A stretch of DNA of 8,443 bases from Campylobacter sp. (GCA_021203945.1 JAJQAF010000314.1:1-8443), one strand, 5' to 3'; shown: positions 1-7,058, counted from the stretch's first letter. Made by a program: numbers and translations. Notes: generated from the sequence alone by a model not told the origin.

Positions 1-2202
1 GTCTAAGATATTTTTATCTTTGATATCTTTATCCGGATTAAACGTTATCTCTTTGCCCTTGAATTTCTCATCATCTAAACCAATCGTTCCTTTCGGGCCG
101 TTGCTTTTTATATGAGCGGCGTATTTGTTCGTATCTATGACCGCATAAGCCCAATTTACCTCTTTATAGCCATCATCGCCCTTATTTGGAGCATATACGG
201 CTTTTAATTTTATATCGTCTTTGAGCGTAAAATTTTTGCCTTGCAGTATTATCTCGGTTATGTTATTTTGGGGATTTACTAGGGATACTTTATTTTCGAG
301 CGTTACGCTTCCTTCTTTTATGTTAGTTTGCTTATCGTTTTTATTTACCGATATTGTAGCGGTATCTTGCATAGAGTGTATCACGCTTGTGGAGCATCTT
401 TGTGCTAAATCTGCCGAATATATTATAAATTTGCTTGATTTTTTAAATCCGTTTGAATCTTGATCCAAATTTAGATTGATATTAAATTTTGCAGTATAGG
501 AATTGTCAAACTGAGCATCCTCGGCACTGTTTTTTCTTAGATAGAAGGATTTATATGTCCTTTTATCTTCGGTGTTGTGAAGATACAATTTGCTTGCTTC
601 GCAACTATTGCCGTATTCGTCGGTCATTATTAGATTGGGCAATACGAGGTTAAAATTCCCCTCGCTTATAGTTGACGCTACGTCGTTTGAGCCTTCTAGC
701 AGTTTTAACTTTATGTCAAACATACTTGACGCTTTATCGCTTCTTATGCTGTAGTTATTTTCTTTGGCGAAATTTAAAAGATTAAAACTCATATCGTCAA
801 AGAAATTTAGAGTTACCATGTTGCTCGCGTTGTAGGTATATTTATTGTCCGATGAAGCATATTCGTTATTTTCTTGCTTATATAAAGTTACGATATCTTT
901 AGTGGAGGGGTTTATAAAATTTATATTTTCATCGCTAACGGCTTTTTTGGCGTATTGATAGTCGGTCAATATAATCTCGCAGTCATTGCTATTTTCCTCC
1001 GGATTAAGCTCGGAACAATCAAGCGACGTATTGTTTGCTAAAACGATAGTGAGGTGAGTATTTTTAGGCTGGGTTATCTTAACCGGAATAGGTGAGGCAA
1101 AAGGATAAATTATCAAAATATTTGTCTTTGTCTGCGGCTTAAATTCCTCGTTTTCTTCTCTTTCGGCTAAGAGCTTGTTTATCCTGGATACATTATGGCT
1201 TCCGTCGCTTTTTAAGCTTATAACATAAATATTTTTCAAGTCAAACGTCCCGGACGTGTGGCTTTTTAGCAATTCGTGCAGTTTATTTAAAAACACGGAA
1301 AAAATTTCTTTAAAAAGCTTTATGTTTTCATTGGTTATTTTCGATTTTAAGCGCGCGTCTTTTAATAGCTTCGTTGCAGATATTTTATCTTCATATTTTA
1401 TAAATTTAAGTTCATTTTCATACCACGAGATTAGATTATATATAGTGTCTTCTTTTGTCAATTTCTTAGATTTTTTTCTAAGGGTATTTATTTCATGATC
1501 TCTAAATTCTATACTCTCTTTTTTGATATTAAGATAACTGAAAATATCTAAGATTAAGCGCACTTGATTTTCTTTTGAGTAAGACATATAAATACCTGCC
1601 TCATCGCTAGCTCTGACAAAAAATGCGGTAAAGCAACGCGGGTTTGTTTTATATCTTATTATAAACCAAGTCAAAAATCTTGAATTATCAATAATTGCGC
1701 TTCTTAGATTTTCTTTTTGCGCAAAAAATCTACCATGATAGTGCATCGATACCAACGATGCTTTTTCTTTGCTGGACGGTAAATTGTTTTTGTTGATGTA
1801 ACTGCCAATATAGTCTTTATATGATTTAAACGTCCTTTTTAACACCTCTTTCGCCTCTTCTTTATTAAGAGAAAAATTAAAAGCGCTATTTTGAAGATAT
1901 TCTTTTACATTAGTAGGCTCCGTAAAGTTAGTATCGCCATTTTTATATTTTTGTATTATTTGATAAAAGGTTAGTTTCTCTTTGCCTATTTGAAGCTTTT
2001 TGTCGTCACTTGGCAGGTATTCGCCTAAAATATCTTTTGAATCTGGTCCTGTTTTTAAGTCAAGACCATAGCCTATAGTTACGTTGCCGGCAATATGTAT
2101 AGCTTTTTTTGGATCATAATTAGAGTTTTCAAAAGCAATCAATAAATCCGCAATCTCATCCTCGTATTCTTCCTCGCTTAAAGCCTTGGTTCCATAAAGC
2201 AT
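1..2202 (-). CDS. Large lysozyme-domain protein, probable T6SS muramidase effector (partial, C-terminus off window)
   Basis: I translated this frame by hand: it starts at the ATG at 2202-2200 and stays open for 734 codons to base 1, so the C-terminus lies outside the window. Near the N-terminus are Glu25 (AFENS) and the motif VTIGYGLDL with Thr42 and Asp48. The TIGYG core is the T4/pesticin-type lysozyme signature, and the six-residue Thr-to-Asp spacing matches pesticin's catalytic Thr201/Asp207 as I remember them. The muramidase domain probably covers residues 1 to about 200. Residues about 215-314 are charged and helical, and about 315-734 are beta-rich. The tract 683-720 (NWAYAVID, then FKGKEITF) resembles repeated Ig-like modules of large effectors. 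No signal peptide is present, which suits T6SS cargo. AAGGAA lies inside the last codons of the preceding LprI-like gene and only one base separates that stop from this ATG, so translation is probably coupled. Effector status is inferred from context; the lysozyme call is fairly firm. Confidence 0.85.
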   Translation of the reverse strand, partial: MLYGTKALSEEEYEDEIADLLIAFENSNYDPKKAIHIAGNVTIGYGLDLKTGPDSKDILGEYLPSDDKKLQIGKEKLTFYQIIQKYKNGDTNFTEPTNVKEYLQNSAFNFSLNKEEAKEVLKRTFKSYKDYIGSYINKNNLPSSKEKASLVSMHYHGRFFAQKENLRSAIIDNSRFLTWFIIRYKTNPRCFTAFFVRASDEAGIYMSYSKENQVRLILDIFSYLNIKKESIEFRDHEINTLRKKSKKLTKEDTIYNLISWYENELKFIKYEDKISATKLLKDARLKSKITNENIKLFKEIFSVFLNKLHELLKSHTSGTFDLKNIYVISLKSDGSHNVSRINKLLAEREENEEFKPQTKTNILIIYPFASPIPVKITQPKNTHLTIVLANNTSLDCSELNPEENSNDCEIILTDYQYAKKAVSDENINFINPSTKDIVTLYKQENNEYASSDNKYTYNASNMVTLNFFDDMSFNLLNFAKENNYSIRSDKASSMFDIKLKLLEGSNDVASTISEGNFNLVLPNLIMTDEYGNSCEASKLYLHNTEDKRTYKSFYLRKNSAEDAQFDNSYTAKFNINLNLDQDSNGFKKSSKFIIYSADLAQRCSTSVIHSMQDTATISVNKNDKQTNIKEGSVTLENKVSLVNPQNNITEIILQGKNFTLKDDIKLKAVYAPNKGDDGYKEVNWAYAVIDTNKYAAHIKSNGPKGTIGLDDEKFKGKEITFNPDKDIKDKNILD

Positions 2203-2213
2203 ATTATTCCTTT
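2199..2213 (-). promoter_or_regulatory. Ribosome binding site and start of the lysozyme effector, identical to 3112-3126
   Basis: On the minus strand this reads AAAGGAATAATATGC. It contains the AAGGAA ribosome binding site, the stop codon TAA of the upstream LprI-like gene and the ATG of the effector. The same 15 bases occur at the start of the lysozyme stub at 3112-3126. The shared initiation block supports the chosen effector start and links the two lysozyme-type genes. Confidence 0.75.
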
Positions 2214-2908
2214 ATGTAAATTTCGTTTGGTTGCATTAATGCGTTATGCCCGCACGCGGCGTAGCACTTTTGTGCAAAATTCTCATAATGAAAAATTATT
2301 CCGTTTTGCAATAGCTCGACTCGTATTTGGCAGTCCTTAAAATATTCATCCGTGTTTGTCAATATTGCTGTATTTTTATCTTTGATTTTAAAATTCCATT
2401 CATCACCGAATTCGCAACTATTTAAGGCGTTGTCGTTATATGCCTCATAAGAGACGTCACAACCGTTATCGTCGCAATTTTCTAACGTAAATAAGCCGCT
2501 ATATAGACCCTTAGATAGGGCATATTTGCCACTCCAAGTGTTGCCGTATTGTGTTGAAATTTGGTCAAAAATTTTTAAAATTTCAGCATTTCTTTGTTCG
2601 TAAAAAGCCTTTAATTTATAGTAATCATCTATCTTTTGAGCCGCTTTTATAAAATTTCTTTGAGACTGCAACAGACTGTTAATCCTTATATCTTTGTCTT
2701 GCAAATTTGATCGTTTATACTCTTTCATAGTTTGAGTATAAATTTTACTCAACTGTTTATCTAACATTTGTAAGCTACCGCTTTTATCATTGCATATGGT
2801 TTTTTCCATTTTTGTCTTTGCTTTGGTGCAATCAAAACCGGGACCAAATTCTTGTGCTTGCATGTTTATAAAAAACATAGAGATAAAAAATAGTGTGAAA
2901 AATTTCAT
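2204..2908 (-). CDS. Exported LprI-like (DUF1311) protein 2, probable muramidase immunity protein
   Basis: The protein has 234 residues from the ATG at 2908. The frame is open further upstream to 3115, but that part encodes a lysozyme stub and a vgrG-tail copy, and a clean signal peptide begins at this internal Met (MKFFTLFFISMFFINMQA, cleavage near residue 18). The LprI signature follows: FDC-TKAKTKMEKTIC with Cys27 and Cys39. The helical part to about residue 120 lacks the Trp and second Cys pair seen in its neighbour at 3137-4432. A second beta-rich domain (residues about 124-234) begins WSGKY, contains Cys145, Cys150, Cys165, Cys193, Cys215 and Cys219, and ends with a CG-x-x-A motif seen in C-terminal domains of LprI-type proteins. 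LprI is a known lysozyme inhibitor family; acting in the periplasm against a T6SS muramidase is inferred. The ribosome binding site (AAGG, about 10 bases upstream) lies inside the copied vgrG tail. Confidence 0.8.
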   Translation of the reverse strand: MKFFTLFFISMFFINMQAQEFGPGFDCTKAKTKMEKTICNDKSGSLQMLDKQLSKIYTQTMKEYKRSNLQDKDIRINSLLQSQRNFIKAAQKIDDYYKLKAFYEQRNAEILKIFDQISTQYGNTWSGKYALSKGLYSGLFTLENCDDNGCDVSYEAYNDNALNSCEFGDEWNFKIKDKNTAILTNTDEYFKDCQIRVELLQNGIIFHYENFAQKCYAACGHNALMQPNEIYIKE

Positions 2909-2909
2909 G

Positions 2910-2961
2910 TTATTCAGCCTTTTACTTCGCCGCCTTTGACCGTGATGCCGCGTGAAACTAT
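2910..2961 (-). repeat. Copy of the vgrG 3' end (partner of 4461-4511)
   Basis: These 52 bases match the last 51 bases of vgrG (4461-4511) with one inserted base in a T run (plus strand ccttttac against cctttac) and one substitution near 2957. In the vgrG frame the copy reads SRGITVKGGEVKG and then a stop, one codon earlier than vgrG, because of the insertion. In the lysozyme-stub frame it is read through out of vgrG phase (TRHHGQRRRSKRLNN). It sits immediately before the ATG of LprI-like protein 2 and supplies its weak ribosome binding site. A short vgrG tail away from vgrG is a recombination scar. Confidence 0.9.
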
Positions 2962-3115
2962 CGCCGCATCCGTCCGATAAATAACCTATACCTATAGTCG
3001 GCAGAGCTTTACCATCTAAATATATACTGTTTTCTGACCCTTTTAAATCTTGAATAAAATTAAAAAGTTCTTCTTTGAACGATTTTTTATCTATTTTGTG
3101 TGGCGTTAGCGGCAT
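2962..3115 (-). pseudogene. N-terminal stub of a second lysozyme-type effector gene
   Basis: From the ATG at 3115, about 51 codons encode a helical start (KKSFKEELFNFIQDL) and then Glu28 (GSENS), Asp33 (YLDG) and the motif LPTIGIGYL with Thr40. This is the arrangement of active-site Glu, Asp and Thr at the start of T4-type lysozymes. The lysozyme similarity stops at about codon 51, where sequence matching the vgrG 3' end begins, so the rest of the enzyme is missing. It has a good ribosome binding site (AAAGGAATAAT then ATG) identical to that of the effector at 2202. The frame runs on without a stop through the vgrG-tail copy into LprI-like protein 2, so a 303-residue fusion is formally possible, but it would bury the signal peptide. 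I read this as the remnant of an effector once paired with the downstream immunity gene. Its translation may now only feed ribosomes to that gene. Confidence 0.7.
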
Positions 3116-3126
3116 ATTATTCCTTT
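3112..3126 (-). promoter_or_regulatory. Ribosome binding site and start of the lysozyme stub, identical to 2199-2213
   Basis: The minus strand reads AAAGGAATAATATGC, the same 15 bases as at the start of the intact lysozyme effector. The preserved initiation block shows that the stub retains a real gene start and is not a chance ORF. Confidence 0.7.
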
Positions 3127-3136
3127 GTATAATCTC

Positions 3137-4432
3137 TTAATTATATAAAATTTCATCCGATATTTGCCTAAAGCTTTCAAATTTATCTTGTATGTTCGGA
3201 TTTAGCTTTGAAAACTGCTTGAAATATTCCGGATCGTATCGAATATTGATAGGAATTCTGCATAAAAGCTTTCTGTTTTTTTGTTTGCTCAAAGCGTATA
3301 TTTTATAAAAAAATTTATCTTTTACGCCTAAAAACGTTACGTAACGACCTCCTCGTTTCGTCACGATATGTTCCGCCGTTCTATCCGAAAAAGGAAAAGA
3401 GTGGTATTGCATAGATGTATTTTCGTCTAAAAATATAGCCGTATCGGCACTATACGAGAATAAGGCGTTGCTATTTTTATAGTCTATCCTCGGTAAATTC
3501 GCGTTTGATATGTCTTCGTATAGTTTGGTTATATTTTCGTATTTATCGCTACCTTTTGCATAGTCAGGTTTTTTTATGAGTATGCAATAAGGATGATAAT
3601 CGGAACTTTGCCGTTCATCGTCAAACGCCGGATCCGAATTCGTTTTGCGTATATTTATGCAAGCCACATAATCTTCGTCTGAAGTTGCGTCGAGAACGGT
3701 GATTTTATAGGTGTATGAATGCGTATCTTCGCCGTTTCGTATATAATCGTAGTCGCTCTCTTTGATACGACTTTTGTAGTCGCTAAGAGTTTTAGCTAGA
3801 ATTTTATATTCGCCCGCCTTGTATAAATTCGATATATCTTCTCTCATAGTTGAGCGGATATGTCTATAAAACGCCTTATTTTTACGTAGCATATCGTCAA
3901 ACACTACGCTGGGCTCGTCAAAAGCTATACCGTTAATATCCTCTTGATACGCATGATCCGGACAATCGGTATGTTGATTTATTATGACTCCTTCGCTTGC
4001 GTCGTATCCTGCAAAAAAGCTTTGTATCCTGCTATTGTAGGCATCGCTTAGACAAGGAACAATTTCTTGATTATTTTTATCTTCGCATCGATTTCTTATG
4101 TTTTTTATCCAGTCTATTTGAGAATTTTTAAATATTCGTAAATATGGTTTTATCTCTTCTTGAGACGTTTTTTCCATATGAGCTAAATCGTATTTGCCCA
4201 TTATTATATCAAAGGTTTTTTTCATATCGCTATCCATTTTTGCGAGATTTTCATTGCCGCATATAGCCTTTTCCACTCTTATTTTAGCCTTTGCACAATC
4301 AAAACTAGGCATACTTTGCGCTTGCGCGTTTGTAAAAAACACAAAGATTATAAATAACGCGAGAAATTTTATATCGCTGCAAATCTTATGCTTAATCTCG
4401 TCTTTATTTAAAATTTTGTTTTTATAAAGCAC
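3137..4432 (-). CDS. Exported LprI-like (DUF1311) protein 1 with a long extra C-terminal region, probable immunity protein
   Basis: The 431-residue protein starts at GTG 4432, five bases after a strong AAGGAG; no other usable start lies before the signal peptide. Residues 1-20 form an atypical charged leader. A hydrophobic segment (residues 23-33) and the site TNAQA|Q near residue 38 form a signal peptide. The LprI domain follows (about 44-145): FDC-AKAKIRVEKAIC with Cys46 and Cys58, then Trp108 (QIDWIK), Cys116 and Cys127 (two likely disulphides). This matches the family, which includes periplasmic lysozyme inhibitors. Residues about 150-431 are an unrecognised, charged, mixed alpha/beta region with several further Cys. 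The gene lies 28 bases after vgrG and 21 before the lysozyme stub. The position next to vgrG and lysozyme-type genes suggests immunity against a muramidase cargo, which is inference. At residue 21 an ATA stands where LprI-like protein 2 has its start ATG. Confidence 0.85.
   Translation of the reverse strand: MLYKNKILNKDEIKHKICSDIKFLALFIIFVFFTNAQAQSMPSFDCAKAKIRVEKAICGNENLAKMDSDMKKTFDIIMGKYDLAHMEKTSQEEIKPYLRIFKNSQIDWIKNIRNRCEDKNNQEIVPCLSDAYNSRIQSFFAGYDASEGVIINQHTDCPDHAYQEDINGIAFDEPSVVFDDMLRKNKAFYRHIRSTMREDISNLYKAGEYKILAKTLSDYKSRIKESDYDYIRNGEDTHSYTYKITVLDATSDEDYVACINIRKTNSDPAFDDERQSSDYHPYCILIKKPDYAKGSDKYENITKLYEDISNANLPRIDYKNSNALFSYSADTAIFLDENTSMQYHSFPFSDRTAEHIVTKRGGRYVTFLGVKDKFFYKIYALSKQKNRKLLCRIPINIRYDPEYFKQFSKLNPNIQDKFESFRQISDEILYN
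4373..4432 (-). pseudogene. Possible 20-codon effector start fused to LprI-like gene 1
   Basis: The first residues, MLYKNKILNKDEIKHKI, align without gaps to the start of the large lysozyme effector, MLYGTKALSEEEYEDEI (seven identities in 17, including the first three residues, plus similar acidic positions). Bases TGCTTTAT are identical just after the start. The leader ends where the signal peptide similar to that of LprI-like protein 2 begins. It may be a minimal remnant of a lost effector that now provides the only start codon for the immunity gene. The segment is short, so chance similarity cannot be excluded. Confidence 0.4.
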
Positions 4433-4437
4433 GTTTG

Positions 4438-4443
4438 CTCCTT
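4438..4443 (-). promoter_or_regulatory. Ribosome binding site deciding the GTG start of LprI-like gene 1
   Basis: AAGGAG on the minus strand stands five bases before GTG 4432 and is the only good site in the vgrG/LprI gap. No ribosome binding site or ATG/GTG/TTG start is found nearer the signal peptide, so the N-terminally extended protein is the expected product. Confidence 0.7.
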
Positions 4444-4460
4444 TGCGTAATTTTTTATCT

Positions 4461-4511
4461 TTATTCAGCCTTTACTTCGCCGCCTTTGACCGTGATGCCG
4501 CGTGAATCTAT
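4461..4511 (-). repeat. 3' end of vgrG, source partner of the copy at 2910-2961
   Basis: These 51 bases encode the final residues of VgrG (SRGITVKGGEVKAE and stop). An almost identical copy lies about 1.5 kb downstream in transcription, in direct orientation. Direct repeats of this kind can recombine and delete the intervening LprI-like gene 1 and the lysozyme stub. Confidence 0.9.
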
Positions 4512-7043
4512 GACGGTTTCTACGCCTCCGGCTTTTATGATTATGCTACTGCCGTTTATTAAAATTTGAGTGCTACCTACTTGATGGATTATTTGATTTC
4601 CGGCGTTTATCTCATAATCGGATTTGATCTCGGAAAATTTCGACTCGGCCGTTTCGGTATGCTGGGCGTCAGTGCCTATGTTGATATTATTTTTAGACTT
4701 AATGTCTATGTTATTATCCGCTTGAAAGGTTAAATGCTCCTCGCTATAGTAGTTTATCCCCTTGGACGAATTAAACTCGTAGCTACCTTCTATCGTGTCT
4801 TTTTTGCTTTGTTTTACGGTATGGTTTTCATCTTTATAGACTGTAGTGTTTAAATTACCTTTGATTTCTACGGTCTTGTCTTCGCCTATATATTCGCTGT
4901 GATCTTTGATTACTCTTAGCTTATTGCTCGCACCCACGTTTAAAGTATGCGATAACCCGACCATAGTATCTTTAGACAAGCCGACTACCGTTAGATATTC
5001 GGCTCCCACGTTTACGTTTTTTGCCAGATCAATGGTTTGTATGTGTGCTTGCTTGATTCTTTCGGTATATGTACCGACTACTTTTGAGGATTTGTCGTTT
5101 TGTATCGTTTGCGTAAAGTTGTGCTGCACTAATTCGTCATAATCTTTTTCGGCCTTTAGGTAAATCTGCTCTTTGTCTTTTATGTTAGATAGTGTTATCT
5201 CGTTTCTACCGTTTTCATCTGTTCCGACGGTTTTTGAGCTAAGTGTAGTTTGATGATAGTTATTCGGTAAATTCGAAAGAGGAGGATTGTATGCGTTATA
5301 TAAACTAGCGCTTACTATAGGCTTATCTATATCGCTTTCCAAAAACGATACCACGACTTCGTCGCCTATTCTAGGAACGGCAAAAAAACCGGAGCCGTTG
5401 CTTGCTATAGGCATCATAACTCTCAAATACGCGCTGTGAGAGTAGCTATTCGCCGAGGTATTGTTTTCATCCGAAATTTGCGTATTATCGACGGATTCTT
5501 GGGATGCAAAAGCATTTATTCTTACCTTTACTCGTCCGTATTCGTCGGTATGGATAGTATTTTTTGCGTCGTCTATGCTACCGTCGCCTATAACTACACC
5601 GAAAGTAGCCTCCGGCGGAGTCGGTTTTTGCCTGAAATTCGGCACGTATAATGTGGAAGCGGGTAAGACGGTTAATACGTTGGAATATGAAGTGGAAAAG
5701 TTTTTTTGGCTAAGCGGTATTATGTCGTTCGTATCAAGTCTATTTTCTAAATTTGTTTCGTCTATAAACGTTTGAACGATAGATATTATTTTAAAATCAA
5801 ATTTCGTATCGTCGGATTTTATTGACGAACTATCGGCGTTTATAGATATATTTTCGTTTAGTTTTAATCCAAAAACGTTTGAGTCGGCCGTATATGTGTC
5901 TAAGCTTAGCGTTGATCTTAGCTTTCTTAATTCAGCCGGAATGCGTAAAGATTCTTGTTGGGTAAAGGAGTATTGTCCTAAGTGCAAATGTGCCGTGTAG
6001 CTATTGGATTTATCGTTATTTTGCTTTGAATTTAGAAAATTTAAAGACGTAGGGTAAGTTGTATTTTGCAATGAATACGAAAAGCTGTTCGTATTTAGCG
6101 TTTCTATCTTATTTATGGATTTGATACACTCTTGATTTAATACGTTATTAATGTTCGGATTAAAATTTATCTCTTTTGCCGATGCTGAATTTTTAGACGT
6201 CGTATCGCTTGCTTGGGCTTCCGAGATACCATATACGTCGTAAAAATATATCTTAGTATCGTCTTCGTAAAAATATATGCCGTTATTGAAACAAATTCTC
6301 TGTATAAACGCCAGATCGCTTTCGTTATATTGCGCTATGTATTCTTTCGCTTCGTATGAATTTTTTATGTTTGAAAAGTCCAGCTCCTTAAATAGCGACG
6401 CTTGATGAAATTTGAAAATTTCTTTTATCGCTTCTATATAGGTTTTATCGGTAAAAATTCTATTTGCAATATTTATGGAGAGCCTAAAAAGCGGTGAGCT
6501 TAAAGTGAATTTAAAAAAATATTTTTGCTTAATGGAATTTACGTTTGAAGCGCCGTTAGAATTTGACGTTCCGATGTAGGTAACTTGCGAAATTATACCT
6601 TTGTATGTCGTTTTTTCATCGCCTTTGTTTCCTAAGTTTACTCTGCCCGTGCTTGTTTGGCTTATTTTTTTAAAAGTAAGCACGGCTTGTCGGTCTAAAA
6701 ATTTATGCGCCTTGGCACCGTCGTTAGAGTTTGTCTTATTAAAGCTTTGCAAAAGAAAATTTTCCATACTCTCGCAATACCCTTCGCACTCAGCGCTAAA
6801 TATATCGTCTAAACTCTCTTTAACTACCGCCTTCGTGACGGTAAAAGAGTGGTCGTCTATTACTAAATTTATGTATGAGATTTGCCTATTATTGTTTGTT
6901 AATTTTTCCGTGTCAATTCCAAGAAAATTATTGACTGCCAATTCTTTATAACTATCCGGCAATAAAATTTCAAATGGATTGTCTTGCAATGTTCCATCCA
7001 CGAGATCTAGTGTAATTTCTTTTAGTGCTTTTTTGTCCTCCAT
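4461..7043 (-). CDS. vgrG: VgrG/TssI spike protein of the type VI secretion system
   Basis: This 860-residue protein is full length for the family. It forms the trimeric tip of the T6SS needle and carries or contacts cargo effectors. Residues about 1-470 are the gp27-like base, with the hallmark segment AQYNESDLAFIQRICFNNGI at 237-256. Residues about 475-595 are the gp5-like OB fold: FGVVIGDG, then DEYGRVKVRI, then RVMMPIASNGSGFFAVPRIG and DEVVVSFLESDIDKPIV. Residues about 600-800 form the repetitive beta-helix shaft, with runs such as IKGNLNTTVYKDENHTV. The tail (QVGSTQILINGSSIIIKAGG, then GITVKGGEVKAE) is the common VgrG end; no toxin domain is fused after it, so cargo should be non-covalent. 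The ATG follows AGGAGA by four bases, and the MORN gene ends 15 bases upstream. No PAAR or adaptor gene separates it from the downstream immunity/effector array. Confidence 0.97.
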   Translation of the reverse strand: MEDKKALKEITLDLVDGTLQDNPFEILLPDSYKELAVNNFLGIDTEKLTNNNRQISYINLVIDDHSFTVTKAVVKESLDDIFSAECEGYCESMENFLLQSFNKTNSNDGAKAHKFLDRQAVLTFKKISQTSTGRVNLGNKGDEKTTYKGIISQVTYIGTSNSNGASNVNSIKQKYFFKFTLSSPLFRLSINIANRIFTDKTYIEAIKEIFKFHQASLFKELDFSNIKNSYEAKEYIAQYNESDLAFIQRICFNNGIYFYEDDTKIYFYDVYGISEAQASDTTSKNSASAKEINFNPNINNVLNQECIKSINKIETLNTNSFSYSLQNTTYPTSLNFLNSKQNNDKSNSYTAHLHLGQYSFTQQESLRIPAELRKLRSTLSLDTYTADSNVFGLKLNENISINADSSSIKSDDTKFDFKIISIVQTFIDETNLENRLDTNDIIPLSQKNFSTSYSNVLTVLPASTLYVPNFRQKPTPPEATFGVVIGDGSIDDAKNTIHTDEYGRVKVRINAFASQESVDNTQISDENNTSANSYSHSAYLRVMMPIASNGSGFFAVPRIGDEVVVSFLESDIDKPIVSASLYNAYNPPLSNLPNNYHQTTLSSKTVGTDENGRNEITLSNIKDKEQIYLKAEKDYDELVQHNFTQTIQNDKSSKVVGTYTERIKQAHIQTIDLAKNVNVGAEYLTVVGLSKDTMVGLSHTLNVGASNKLRVIKDHSEYIGEDKTVEIKGNLNTTVYKDENHTVKQSKKDTIEGSYEFNSSKGINYYSEEHLTFQADNNIDIKSKNNINIGTDAQHTETAESKFSEIKSDYEINAGNQIIHQVGSTQILINGSSIIIKAGGVETVIDSRGITVKGGEVKAE

Positions 7044-7058
7044 TGTATCTCCTGATAT

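Noticed and set aside
221..1498. Plus-strand ORFs at 221-463 and 1256-1498
   Set aside because: They lie antisense inside the long open minus-strand effector frame, have no ribosome binding sites and encode hydrophobic low-complexity sequence typical of shadow frames.
2204..3115. A single 303-residue protein starting at 3115 as the main product
   Set aside because: The first 69 residues combine a truncated lysozyme start and a vgrG tail in the wrong frame, and a clean signal peptide begins at Met70. I annotated the stub and the LprI gene separately.
4194..4427. Plus-strand ORF with hydrophobic segments
   Set aside because: Antisense to the signal peptide and LprI domain of the 431-residue protein; the hydrophobicity is a by-product of AT-rich sequence.
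4906..6951. Plus-strand ORFs within vgrG (4906-5142, 5436-5651, 5461-5775, 6601-6951)
   Set aside because: All are antisense to a full-length, clearly recognisable vgrG and show no protein family features.
4461..7043. An evolved VgrG with a fused C-terminal toxin domain
   Set aside because: The protein ends at the usual GITVKGGEVKAE-type tail with no additional domain.
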